From: Ichthyophthirius multifiliis
Taxonomy: Eukaryota; Ciliophora; Oligohymenophorea; Hymenostomatida
Direction: 5' to 3'
DNA length: 41,115 bases
Assembly (NCBI RefSeq): GCF_000220395.1
Contig: NW_004086905.1
Span: 1 to 41,115 of the forward strand
This document shows positions 28,624-39,793 of the stretch, one piece after another. The notes under the pieces were generated by a model, which was not told where the DNA came from, ran no database searches, and worked only from the letters and a program-made list of their open reading frames with translations. Position numbers and translations under genes: made by a program. The number at the start of each line of letters is the position of its first letter. Position 1 is the first letter of the stretch.

Positions 28624-30150
28624 TCATTCAGACATTACTTTTTAATATATTTTTTCTGCAATTTTATTTTAATAATGCAGTTGATAAAAAAAATGCGATA
28701 AAAAATGGATAATGAATGACCTTTTTATTATTAAGATTTTAAAATATAAAATACATGCTAAAATCAAAAATATATAGCACATTTATTTAAATGAATTTAT
28801 AGAATAAAATAATTAAATCCTTCGAATAAGAACAAAAAAAAAGAAAGAAAATAAATGCAAAATAAGAAAGCAAATGAATAATCTAATTTACATAAAATAT
28901 AAATTTTTATTAAAATTTTACATTTATATAAAATTCTTAAAAAATAACATTTCGAAAATTACAATTGGTTAAAAAATATTATAATGCATTTAAACAATAA
29001 AGATTTAAAATTTTTAAGAAAATAAAAAGTTTATAATTATTTTGTAAATATATTTTTGTTTACCTTAATTAACGATTTGATATATTGATATGTATGTAAA
29101 ATATGAATGAGGATTTATAAATTTTATTTTAGATTATTTATCTTCTATATATTCTATTATGTTCTAAATTAGTTTGATTACTGTAATAAGATTAATATTT
29201 TTAAAAACTTTTATTTTTGATTAAGAAAAAAATATATGTTTATTATTTTTAATGAATTGATTATATTATAATCTTCAAAAGTTATTTGCGTTTGCGGCTT
29301 TATATATATTGATTATATTTTTAATAAAAAAATAGTTTAATCTATACAAATATCAATAATAAATATTTATATGTTTTTATTTAAAATATTTATCCAATGT
29401 ATCTCTATTAAAGTTAAACAAAAAATATTTAAATACTTTTTTTAATATATTTAATTATTATTAAAATTTACATTCTTATTTTATAAAATAAAAGTTCTAC
29501 AAAAAACTTTAAATAAATATTTAGTTATGTAATTCTTTAATTTTTATTCTATTAATATACTGAATAGTTATGTTTTTATAATTTTTAAGAATATTAATTA
29601 TTAAAATATAAACATATCAGTGTTAAATAATATAACTTAACTTTTTGTATTTATAATTTATTTACATTATTGTTTTTGTTTTTTTGATTATTTATAAAAA
29701 ACTATATATAATTAATTTATATATTCAATAATATTTACGTATTCTTTATGAATTTAATTAGCTTTAAAGAAAAATATTTTCAAAAAAAATAAATAATCGA
29801 AGTTAATTATAAAATAAAATATATATATATATATATATGTAAATTATTTAGCTTTATTTTTAAACAATAAAAATAATTTATTATTTAAATCAATTGCATT
29901 TAATATATCTAGCAAATATTATTTTCTATGCAATTTATTTGAATTAAATCCACTTTCCTTTCTATTACATTTATTAATTTCGTTGAAAATATAAATTTTA
30001 TGAGTATTATAGAATGTATTTGCTCCTCCTGGTTTTATTTCATTATTTTTCGGGCAACATGTTTATTCTCGAGAAAATTTCAATAAATATTTGAAACTAA
30101 TTAATCAAATATATCAGTGAAAATTATTAAAAATTTTAATATTAACTTTT
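28624..30150 (-). CDS. Uncharacterised coding-like stretch, probable membrane protein or relic
   Basis: I do not recognise a family. The clearest part (about 29890-30085, minus strand) reads KFSREQTCCPKNNEIKPGGA, then NTFYNTHKIYIFNEINKCNR and KESGFNSNKLHRKQYLLDIL. This polar, Cys- and Gly-containing sequence is very unlike noncoding A/T. Further along are KPQTQITFEDYNIINSLK (near 29250-29305) and a hydrophobic tail that stays open to TGA at 28624-28626 (after KIAEKIYQKVMSE). The exons between are not resolved and a (TA)n run interrupts near 29820. It could be a spliced gene for a membrane protein or a decayed copy. The general style, a polar head and hydrophobic tail, resembles the unrecognised gene at 22-25.8 kb, but I saw no clear alignment between them. 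Confidence 0.35.
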
Positions 30151-30475
30151 TAATTTGTCTATAAGAGATTTTTTTTTTATATTGTCTATTTATTTTTATA
30201 TAAATAACATAAGGGTTTTTATTTTTTCTATAGTCAACTTTTTTAAATTAATTATAAAAATAATTAATTTATAAAAAAGATTAATATATACGGTATATAA
30301 CTAAAATAATATATTAAAAAATGTTTGTGTTTTTAATAAATTATTATAGTTATATTAGTATATAGAATAATATTTTGAATTTAATTAAAATAATTTAGTA
30401 ATATTTAAATTATACAAAGAGTATAATCAATTATTTTAAAATATACTAATAAAAAAATAAAATACAAACAATAAA

Positions 30476-31790
30476 ATGAATTTTATAAATGAAGATAATG
30501 AAGAAATTATAATCGAAACATAATAATCAATAAAATGGACAGTACAAAAATAAATATTAAAAGTTATATTCTTAAGGGAAAACAATAATGAAAATGATAT
30601 AATTTTATAAAATAAATAAGATTTTTTTTTATAAAAAAACTTATATTATAATATAAACTATAGTAATTTAAAAAAATTGAAAAAGGAATAAATATTTAAT
30701 ACTTAAATGCCATTCACGATATCTTATATATAAGCTCTGATAATGAAAAATAAGAAAAATCTTAAAATCCAAATAATAATCTAATAAAATAAGAGGAAGA
30801 AAAAAAAATACTTTAAATAGCTTATAACTAGTTAAAAAATGGTTATAGTTCTAAATCTATTATATAACTTTATAATTTAAATATAATTAGGTTACATAAT
30901 TAAGAATGTGAATAAAAAAAAAATTAACCTTTAAGCCTTTAAATTGGTACTCTATTTAAAATACCTTAATAGGCTTAATAATTTATTCTATAAAACAAAG
31001 AAACAAGTATAATAAGAGATTAAACATTAACTCAAATTCATAATAATTTGATTAAAAAATTTAATTTATAAAAAAAAAGTTTTTCTATAAGCACTTTGAA
31101 TAGGTTTTTAAGAAATTAAGCTTAACTTAACTTAGTTATAATAAAAAAGTTAATAAATGCAAACCAGACATGGATTGCTCTGAAACTAAGATTTAAAGGT
31201 ATAATTTTGTAATTGAAATGATTGGTTGTTTATTTGATGGATTCCTTCCAATTTTTATTGACGAAACTGGTGTAAAAGTAAATTAAAATAAAAGTTATGC
31301 ATGGATTTCAAAGAGTAAATATTATATATAATAAACTAAAATTTTTTCTAATAATATAGCAATACTTCAAGCAATTACTCCTTATAAAATTTTGTCTTAT
31401 GTAGTAGTAAAAGGTTTCGTAAATTAATATATATTTCTGGGGTTTTTAAGTAATATTTTAAATCATTTAGACAGAAGAAAATAAAAATAGAAATATGTTT
31501 ATATTTTTGATTAAGCTTCTTGCCACTAATCCGCTAACATAAGAAAATATTTTTTTTATAAAGTTCCTTGCATACTATTACCAAAAAACACTCCATAATT
31601 GAATCTAATTGAATTATTATCGTCTTTAATAAAAAGAAAATTATAAAATAATGAAAAAATAAATGATATTAATGATCTATAAATAGATATACTAAACTTT
31701 TAAAATAATTGATCATGATATATGTATAAAATAAATAATAATTCAATAAAATACTATAAAAAAGCATATTTATAATAAGATTTTCAATGA
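30476..31790 (+). mobile_element. IS630/Tc1-mariner family transposase, decayed
   Basis: This DDE transposase belongs to the IS630-Tc1-mariner superfamily, which in ciliates is often found in germline DNA. A helix-turn-helix part reads LQIAYNQLKNGYSSKSIIQL (near 30810) and later TLTQIHNNLIKKFNLQKKSF with SISTLNRFLRN (near 31020-31110). After a shift of one base near 31120-31135 the catalytic part reads ETKIQRYNFVIEMIGCLFDG, FLPIFIDETGV (first Asp), YVYIFDQASCHQSANIRKYF (second Asp) and CILLPKNTPQLNLIELLSSL (Glu). I count 33 residues between the second Asp and the Glu, near the DD34E spacing of the group. In the tail, in-frame TGA at 31710 and 31716 precede a further family-like end (INNNSIKYYKKAYLQQDF) that stops at 31788. 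The N-terminus from ATG 30476 changes frame before the helix-turn-helix. The copy therefore looks inactive. No terminal inverted repeats were found by eye. Confidence 0.85.
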
Positions 31791-31799
31791 AAGATTATT

Positions 31800-32130
31800 C
31801 TTAATAAAACTATAAAAATTATAAATAAATAAAAAATTCTTATAAAAATATAATAAAATAATTTAATATTTTTGGAATATATATTAACTAAAAAAGAAAT
31901 AATTTTCGGTTCAACACCACTGAAAGCTTTAAATTAAGAAAAAATATACAATAAAGTATAATCTCTTATATTTTTTAATTTGCTTAATATAAAACATTTA
32001 TTAATAATACAAATTAAAATGTTTAATAAATAAGAAGTAATACCTATCTAAAAAAGTAAATAATTTTTATTTTTCGATTATTATTACTTTTTTAACATTA
32101 TTTTTATTTTAAAACGAAATAATAAAAAAA
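31800..32130 (+). other. Coding-like fragment downstream of the transposase
   Basis: A plus-strand frame reads LTKKEIIFGSTPLKALNQEK and then IYNKVQSLIFFNLL (near 31890-31990). It contains Gly, Ser, Pro and charged residues in a way unlike the surrounding A/T sequence. It is too short to classify. It may belong to the mobile element, to a gene interrupted by it, or be a relic. Confidence 0.25.
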
Positions 32131-32204
32131 TAGGCGATAAAAATACAATGGTCTTTTTTTAAAAAAAAATAATAAAAAAATTTCTTTAAAGTAATATATA
32201 TTAT

Positions 32205-32700
32205 AGCTTACTAATTATCCCTTATTCCGCATATGATTTCATTATTCTTTCTTTCAAAATTTTTATATGATTTTTTCTTTCAAAATTTGTCATAACTAAT
32301 TCTTTAACTTCGGAGACAATATTAAATATAATTAATTTTCTCTACTTTTTCAGCTTTTTTTAAGGTATTTATAGTTTTTAAGTGAGCTTTTAATTACGCT
32401 TGTCCATATTCTGCGATAGAATATTAAAGGTTAATTATCTTATTATTATTATATTTACTACTTTCTGTTAGTTTAAATAGTATTTATATATACTAATTTT
32501 TCTTATAGTAAATTTTTATTAGTCTTCTTATACAAATTATTTTATTATTTTTTAAAATTAGCTAAGTTTTTAAATTTTTAGGTTATTTTTGTTAAGTAAT
32601 ATTTTACTATTTCGTTTATGCTATAAGATTTTAGGTTATATTTTTTTATTCTTCTTAAATTATACAGTCTTTATAATATTAGACATAACATTTTTATTTG
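32205..32700 (-). pseudogene. Helical coding fragment, possibly BAR-like
   Basis: On the minus strand two neighbouring segments in different frames look like real protein: IAEYGQAQLKAHLKTINTLK then KAEKVEK (about 32340-32430), and IVSEVKELVMTNFERKNHIK then ILKERIMKSYAEQ (about 32215-32320). Both are amphipathic helices. The second loosely recalls the last helix of sorting-nexin BAR domains, where an FE-K-x-K-D-x-K pattern precedes a Q-rich end. No clean splice joins the two and no start is evident, so it could be a spliced gene read imperfectly or a relic next to the mobile element. The BAR idea is a weak inference. Confidence 0.2.
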
Positions 32701-32776
32701 AACTATAACTTATATTTAGATATTCTTAGTATTAAAATAATTAATGAAATTAAAAGTTAGAAAAATAAATAAAAGA

Positions 32777-32777
<1 letters not shown>

Positions 32778-32842
<65 letters not shown>
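32778..32842. repeat. Pure (TA)n microsatellite
   Basis: About 64 bases of uninterrupted TA dinucleotides, the longest pure tract in the window. It separates the minus-strand helical fragment from a plus-strand coding-like fragment. Confidence 0.95.
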
Positions 32843-32848
<6 letters not shown>

Positions 32849-32864
32849 TAATATATATATCTGC

Positions 32865-33263
32865 AATACTAGAATACAAAATGAACTTACATAATATTTA
32901 ACAGGTTTTGATATAAACTTATCAGGAAATAATAAAGGTTATAATTGTAAATAATTATATGAAATAAAAAATTTAAGATTAAAAAATTCTATTGGAAATT
33001 TAATATGGATTATAAAAAAGAATGTTACTTTTTAAAAAATTAGAGATAAATTACAAAAACTATTGAATCCTAACTTAAGCTAAAAAATTGGAAAATTAGC
33101 AAAACAATTCGATATATTAAATCTTAAACTAATTTCTATATTTAACATTTTTATTTTTAATGACTTTGATTAATAAAAATTTAATTATCTTTATTTTGAT
33201 ATCATGTTAATTAAAAATAAAAACTAATTTTAATATATATAGTTTTTAAATTTATAATAATGA
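32865..33263 (+). other. Open coding-like frame, unrecognised
   Basis: A plus-strand frame without TGA reads NTRIQNELTQYLTGFDINLS, then GNNKGYNCKQLYEIKNLRLK, IGNLIWIIKKNVTFQKIRDK and LQKLLNPNLSQKIGKLAKQF, with TGA at 33261-33263. The composition (Gly, Asn, charged residues) is gene-like up to about 33120 and then fades to A/T-rich sequence. There is no convincing start: the frame begins just after the (TA)n tract. It may be an internal exon or a fragment. Confidence 0.22.
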
Positions 33264-33533
33264 TAATATTTTTATTATTGAATTCAAAAAAAAAAAATAT
33301 TAATAGGAATTTTATATCTAATTTTAATAATAATTTTTGTTTGAATTTATTAAATATTATTATATTATTTAGAATAATAGTTTTGAAATTAAATTAATAT
33401 TTATTATAAGAATAAATTTAATAATAATACTTAATTTATTATTTCCAAGATTTTTTTTATTTTTAAAAAATAAATTTGAAAATATTTTCTGTTGTCTAAT
33501 AATAAAAATAAGCATATAATAATTAAAATATAA

Positions 33534-34013
33534 TTTGAAGGTTAGATAAAAATAATATAAATAAAATACTTTAGTCGGTTCAAAAATAAAACACAATAGA
33601 TAATTAATTATAAAACATCAACTTATAAATAGTATATAAAAAAATTGGCTAAAGAAATCTAATGTACTAAACTTGAGTAATAATAAATTATTTAGTTAGG
33701 TTTAATTACATAAGATATTAAACATAATAGAAAAGCTTAAATAAAAAATAAAAAATTTAATAATAAAACGATATATATTATTTAGAAGTTATATCAAATA
33801 TTAGATTAAAAAAATGACGATAAAAATAAATTAATATTTATTGTTTTATTTAATCTCTTAAATTATTAAAAAATTAAACTAAATTTTTAATATTAAGTAT
33901 AATATATTAGTTAAACAATATTTAGAAAAAAAATTGTTTAATTTATTTCAATTATATATATTTTTTAAATAGATTATTATTAACTTTAAATATTAAAATA
34001 TTATATATATTGA
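33534..34013 (+). CDS. Uncharacterised small protein, possible divergent histone-fold (H2B-like)
   Basis: A plus-strand frame reads YFSRFKNKTQQIINYKTSTY, then KQYIKKLAKEIQ, LEQQQIIQLGLITQDI and KNKKFNNKTIYIIQKLYQIL (33567-33810), and stays open to TGA at 34011-34013. The first part is basic. The order and spacing of Y-x-x-YI-x-K-x-x-K-x-I, a long helix ending in TQDI, a basic link and a T-I-x-x-I-Q helix recall histone H2B (ESY-SSYI-KVLK, the long helix with TDIF, then TLSSREIQ). Canonical H2B residues such as H-P-D are missing, so this would be very divergent or a chance likeness. No start codon is certain. Confidence 0.25.
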
Positions 34014-34064
34014 TATAATATTAATTTTATAAATATCTTTTTAATTATTTTCTCTTTATAATTT

Positions 34065-35459
34065 TCATTCAACCAAATTTCTAATTGGGTCAAAATATTT
34101 ATGTTTTAAAGCTTCTTTTGCGGTTATTCTTTCAAACTATATTAAAAAAAATATTTAAATAAAAAAAATGGAAATGTTAATAGAACAGGAAATGTTTCAA
34201 GTAATTCCTTTAATAAAGAAATTCCATCTTCTGTTAAATTTTGTTTCTTTTTTTTGTATATTTTATCATAAAATCCAGTTTTTTTTAAACTTTTTAAAAA
34301 ATTTATAATATATAATAAAAAAATAAAAATCACTTAAGTTAGTTATAAGTAGTGGAACCTATATTTTGATTCATATAAGCAGATAATTTTTAATATTTTT
34401 TAAATCCAAAAAATTAAATTTATTTAATTAACACATCTTTTTCTTAACTACTAGAGAATAATTACTTTTTGTACATTAAATGGGCTATTAGTACTCCTGT
34501 TGCATGGACATCTATTGCCGGCGTAAAATGATGATTAAAACCTTAATTAATCAATTGCTCTGGAGCTTTATAATTAACAGTACCTCCCTATTATTTTTTA
34601 AATGAGAAAATATATCTAAATAAATGTAAATAATCAAAGAATAATATAAAATTTACAGTTGATGTTCTTATTAATTATGGATTATACATATAAGATAAAC
34701 CAAAATCTATTAATTTCAATTTTTTGTTTTCATGATTAAGTAATATATTTGCTCCTTTTAAGTCATTATGTATAATTCCATAATCATGTAATTCAGAAAC
34801 AGCCTAATTTTTTTTTAAAAAAAGTAAGTAGATATATATTAAATAACATTCTTTATTATAATTAATTACTTTCAATAAGCGATAACTAAAAATTCTAACA
34901 TCATTATCATCTGTTATATTTGATGATGTCTTAGTTAAAGAAGTTCCATTTACAAATTCAAATACCTAAATTTAAAGATATTTTTAGTGTAATTTTTTTA
35001 AAAAAATACTAAAGAAGTCGAGCTATTTTTTTTGAGTACATCCTTTAAATGTCCTATGTTTGGTAATGGATTTAAATATAATAAAATATATATTTCTTAA
35101 TAATCTTTATCCCATTTAAAATTAGTTATTTCTTTTATAGCTACTGTTTCATTTTTTATAGATGTTCCTTAATATACATATCCAAATGTCCCATTACCTA
35201 ATAACTTAGTTTCATCTATAATATAATCTTCATTATATCCATAATATTATAAAAATATTTTATTATAATTATTTTAATTATTATTGTAATCATATATGAA
35301 TTTATGATCTTTTGAATATAAAACATTTAATGTATGATTTGTTGAATAGCACTTTCTTCCCAATAAATATTAATAGTCGTTTAATATTGTTCTTTTAAAA
35401 CATTGAATATAAGCACAGAATGTTAAAAGAAGCAAATTTTAAAAACTAAGTAGAAACAT
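34065..35459 (-). CDS. Ser/Thr protein kinase with signal-peptide-like N-terminus
   Basis: This is a eukaryotic protein kinase domain. The ATG at 35459 gives MFLLSFQNLLLLTFCAYIQC, hydrophobic like a signal peptide or anchor, then about 70 residues and the N-lobe: KLLGNGTFGYVYQGTS (Gly loop), ETVAIKEITNF (catalytic Lys), and YILLYLNPLPNIGHLKDVL. The catalytic loop is IIHNDLKGANILL, with Asn where most kinases have Arg (HRD), followed by LKLIDFGLSYMY. Activation and P+1 residues are GTVNYKAPEQLINQGF, and helix F is AIDVHATGVLIAHLMYKK. The C-lobe ends ERITAKEALKHKYFDPIRNL, with TGA at 34065-34067. Several small introns are present (for example about 34325-34280 and in the N-lobe). The catalytic Lys, Asp and DFG are all present, so it is probably active. 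If the leader is real, the kinase faces the secretory pathway lumen or is membrane-anchored. Confidence 0.9.
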
Positions 35460-35534
35460 TAAAATATATTTTATATGTTTTTATTAAATTTAGAAGATAG
35501 TTAAAATATTTTTGATAAAATTTTTATAAAAGTT

Positions 35535-35538
<4 letters not shown>

Positions 35539-35585
<47 letters not shown>

Positions 35586-35590
35586 ATTTA
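35539..35590. repeat. (TA)n microsatellite upstream of the kinase gene
   Basis: About 50 bases of near-pure TA repeat between the divergent kinase and CREST-like genes, a region of about 260 bases that must contain both promoters. Confidence 0.85.
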
Positions 35591-35718
35591 ATAATTTTTT
35601 GTTAAAAAAAATATAAAAATTATGTAGTTTTTATATTAACACATGTTTTTATTTAATTTTTTAAAATATTTAATATAATTTTATATTTTTAGAAAAAAAA
35701 TTTTTTAAAAAAAAAATA

Positions 35719-36469
35719 ATGGGTGTAGATTATTACTTTGAATTCGAATAAAAAAATAAATATGAACATAATTTTATTGAAATAATTTTAATGGTTTTAA
35801 TAACAGCAATAACAAATTTCTCATGTATTCCTTCGTTAATACTGTTATATAGAAAAAAATTGCTCTATCAATTTCATATTGGATTGTTTACATTTATAAC
35901 TTCATTTATGTATCATTTTACTGAATCAATAGGAGCAAAAAAAATATTTATGACAGAAGGGGAATGGCATTAATTAGGTTTTTTTTAAACAAAAAAATTT
36001 ATTTTTTTTTAAATTAAAAGATAATATTGGATCCATTTTATGTTTTATTAATCTTTTTGCCCATATTGCAAATATTCCTAATGGACTTATTTTAAGCAAT
36101 ATACATTACTCATCTTTATCTTTAGTGATTATTCTTTAATTTATTGATCCATGGAATTTAAAGTTCACTGTTGCCCCTATTATAATTTATGCAATCATAA
36201 TTTATTATTATAAATTGAAATTAAATACTGTTTGTTTCAAAAATTAAAAAATGTCTAAAATAACTGGAATAATGCTTTTATTAGCCTTTGTCTTTTTTGG
36301 TAAATCTCAAAACGAAAGCAATGACTATTTAAGAATTTATCATGGAATTTGGCATTTGTTAATTGGAACATAGAGTATGTATTCTTGGTAAGCTAATTCA
36401 AATGAAAATGAAGAATATACTTTTATTTCAGTCTTTTAAAATAATAAGTTAAAATAATTTGATTATTGA
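35719..36469 (+). CDS. CREST/TMEM8-like seven-helix membrane protein
   Basis: Two exons (35719-35977 and 36021-36469) flank a 43-nt GT-AG intron and splice in frame to 235 residues. The start MGVDYYFEFEQKNKYEHNF is followed by several hydrophobic helices. Conserved positions fit the CREST superfamily (alkaline ceramidases, PAQR receptors, TMEM8/myomaker), whose members share a Ser, an Asp and three His in the membrane. Here FITSFMYHFTES supplies Ser and His, WHQLDNIGSILCF supplies Asp right at the splice junction, and RIYHGIWHLLIG supplies two His. The closest layout is the TMEM8/myomaker (DUF3522) branch. Members are proposed metal-dependent hydrolases; the substrate here is unknown. The TGA is at 36467-36469. 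The next gene is convergent, 231 bases away. Confidence 0.75.
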
Positions 36470-36699
36470 CATAATAATACAGATAACAAATAATATATCA
36501 TATACAACATTTATTTTTATAAATACATATTTTATTTTCTTAAATATTAATAAAATTTATTTGTTATTCACTTATTAAATTAATAGTTTATCTTTTGTAA
36601 ATATAATAAAAAGATATTATAATTTTATTATAAAAGGATTTATTATTTCTATTTAAAATATTAATTTTTTTTTTTATTATTTAAATATTAAACAAATTT

Positions 36700-39600
36700 T
36701 CATTTTTAGTTTATTTATTATACTTTTTCCATTAATTAAAATTAAAAATTTATTTTTTTATTATTAATATTCTAAATTATTTTTTTTTTGTTAATTTATA
36801 TTTCTTCTTTTTAAGTATTTTCAATTTTTAATTCATCTTTATTTAGAAATATAAAAAAAAAAAAATATAACTTATTATAAAAGATATAAATTTTACTCTT
36901 TTTAGATAATAAAATAATATCTTTAATTTATTTTATTGATTTATTAAATTTTTTATTTACTTAATTAACTTTTTACTAAAGTTTATTATTAGATATTTAA
37001 TTATTATTATTATTTTATTGATTTTTATAATTTTTTATATTTTATATCTTTTTTTCAATTTTTTCTTGATTTTTTTTCAATTCTTCGTTTATTTTTTCTT
37101 TGTTTTTTTATTAAACATTTTCATCAATATCTTTTAAAAATTTTTTATGATCAAAATTATTTTTATTATCCAAAAAATTTCTAAAAGCACCTTAAATAAT
37201 TTACTTTTTCCATAATTATTTACTTTCATCGTTCGAATTATTTAATTCTTTTTAATCTTAATTAATCATTTCAATTTCTACTTATTCTTTCTTTTCTTCA
37301 ATTTATATTTCTTCTTCTTATTTATTATTTACTTGTATGTTTTATTTAAAATTATTCACAAAAAGTTCTTCTTCTCCTAAATCTACTTATGTAATTAACT
37401 CTTCCATAATCTAATTTGTGTTTTTAATTTAAATGTTTTTTTTTGTTAAAATAAAATAAAATATACTTTTGCTTTTTTCGAAATTAAAAATTCATTTTTT
37501 ACTTTTACAATTTATTTTAAAACAATTTCCATTTTTTCTGAAGTTAGAAAAATTTTGTTTTCACCATTAATAGCAATAGCTTAATCGCCTATATTAGCTA
37601 TTTCTGATTCAAATATTATCTGCTCTGCATTTTTTTCACTACTTTAAAATTAATTAGATTATTCCAAATCATTTAAAATATTTGAAAAAACTTAACTTTA
37701 GTTATTAATATGTTCATTTTAAAATTTATTTTAATTAGGCTATATTATTAAATGAATAAAAAAAGTATAAATATAATATTTTTAAATACTTTTTTCAAAA
37801 ATTTATTAATATTTTATCTAATGATGTTTCTTAAATCTAAAAACTCATTAGGCTTTTTCTCTTATTTAAAAATTTTATTTTTATCATCAAATAATTTGTT
37901 AATTTCTTATTATATTTTTGCAGACTCTCTTTATTATTAAAGAACTTCTTTTTACTTTTCTTCAAATTTTTTTTTTTTTTTTTTTAATTTTTCTTCAACA
38001 AATGGATCGAGTTCAATATTAATTTTATTAAATTTTTTAAAAGATAAAGACCTATTTTTTTATTTTTATAAAAACTATTATTCAAATCTCATAAAATTAG
38101 CATTTCTTTTTTTATTTTCACTTTCTGTTTAATAATGAGGTATTTTATTCATAAAATGTATTTCTCTTTTGCTGTTTTTCATTTATTCATTAAAATTTGC
38201 TTTTCTTATTATTAAAGAATCACCTATTTATTATATTAAGTTTTATTCATATAATATTTAAGATTGATTCATTTAAAAAATTGTTTTTATTTTTTCTAAT
38301 GAATTTTCATTTCCTTTTATAATTTTCATTTTTTCTTTTGTTTTTCGCTTTTCTGAAGGAATCCATTCCCATGGAGTTTCTACTTCCCAAGGCTCGTTTT
38401 TTATTGCTTTTTATATTAACATTAAATATTTATAATATTAATTTTTTGCTATTATTTTATTGAAAAAAATTTAGATTTTCTATTATTAATTATAAAATAT
38501 ATATTTTGATAAATATTTAATTTTTTATTATATTTATATATTTCATGACACTTTTTTTCATAAATTAAATGATTTATTTAATTATCTTTTAAACCTTTTA
38601 CAATATTAAGTATGTTATTATTCCATTATTTCCTCAATTAATTTTTAAATGTTTTAAATAGTATTTAACTCAGAAATAAATTTATTTTTTTATTTTTATT
38701 TTTTATTAGGTTATTATAAATTTAAATCCATTTATTTTTTTATATTAGAATTATTAATATTTAATAAATATTTGTTAATGTTATTTTTATTTTCATATTA
38801 ATATCTAATCATACATTTTTAACAGAAACATTTCTTTTTTTTAATTTTATTATTAGAATCATTTATATTTCTAAGACCTTAGTATTAATATTATTTACTT
38901 GATTATTAACAAATATTGTTATATGTATTATTAAGATTGTTATTATTATAATAACTATTATTATTTTGATTACTATTAGTATTATTAATGTTAATGTTAT
39001 TATTATTATTCTAATTCTAATTATCATTAAAAGTTTAGTAATTGTTTTCGTTTTCAAAAAACTAATTATTAAAATCTTTAAATATTTAAAGATTTTGCTA
39101 TTATTATAAATACTAAACACAATTATTAATGCCAATAATTTTTATTCTGTTATATTAATTATGATTATTTATAATTTAATCAAATTAATAATTATTTCTA
39201 TTTATATAAATATTTTTATTATTTATCTTATTTTTTTAATTTATTTATTAATTTTTAGTTAATACATCAAATTATTAACAAAACATATTTTAATCTAAAT
39301 TTTTAAATTATATACTTTGATCATTATTATTTGTAAAATGAATTGGATTATTGAAATATTTCATATTATCAACTGTGTTTACATTATTTTCATTTTTACT
39401 TATCTATATTTAGCCAATATTAATCTATTTACTTTCTTTTTAAATTTATTAAATTGATTCATTTGAATTCATTTCATTTTACGTATTATTTGCAAAAGTA
39501 AAACACTCTATTTTTGGATGATAACTTTTTTATTTATTTATTTATTTTATGTTATTTTAATAAAAATTTTTGGATTATTAAAGCAAATTTCGTACTGATT

Positions 39601-39793
39601 TTTTATTTTCTTCATTATCATATTATAATTCAAAAATACATTTAACTTAATTTTAAATATCAATTTTTTATTAATTATTTGATAATTTTAAGTTTTTCTT
39701 TATGGTTTCTTGTAGTGTTCTTTAGTTTTTTAATAGAAATAACTAATTCTGATATTCATTAAATTTTTCTTTTTCATTTTAAGTTAGTTCCAT
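36700..39793 (-). CDS. Large Asn/Gln-rich protein, function unknown
   Basis: I do not recognise a family. The ATG at 39793 opens MELTQNEKEKFNEYQNQLFL, then KIECFTFANNTQNEMNSNES and similar polar sequence. A poly-Asn section follows (about 38900-39030). After it come a small Cys cluster, KKKKCFCQKCMIRYQYEN (near 38820), and NKFISELNTIQNIQKLIEEI. Then come EPWEVETPWEWIPSEKRKTK (near 38340-38395), a segment with PHYQTESENKKRNANFMRFE, and GDQAIAINGENKIFLTSEKM (near 37530-37590). The final part is acidic and lysine-rich: MEELITQVDLGEEELFVNNF, then WKKQIIQGAFRNFLDNKNNF. TGA is at 36700-36702. Several introns separate these blocks and not all joins are resolved; between about 38520 and 38680 two frames compete. 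The EPWEVETPWEW block and the CxCxxC cluster look most conserved. The style suits a scaffold or nuclear protein. Confidence 0.7.

Noticed and set aside
30200-32210. Terminal inverted repeats flanking the transposase
   Set aside because: Scanning by eye on both sides gave only generic A/T similarity and no convincing repeat pair or TA duplication.
33369-33596. Short minus-strand Phe/Tyr-rich frame starting MCFIFEPTK
   Set aside because: It is low-complexity, antisense to a better plus-strand coding frame, and lacks any motif.
38863-39135. Minus-strand Ile-rich frame starting MALIIVFSIYNN
   Set aside because: It is a shifted-frame reading of the Asn-rich tract of the large protein. The in-frame reading continues the flanking protein and the Ile-rich one does not.
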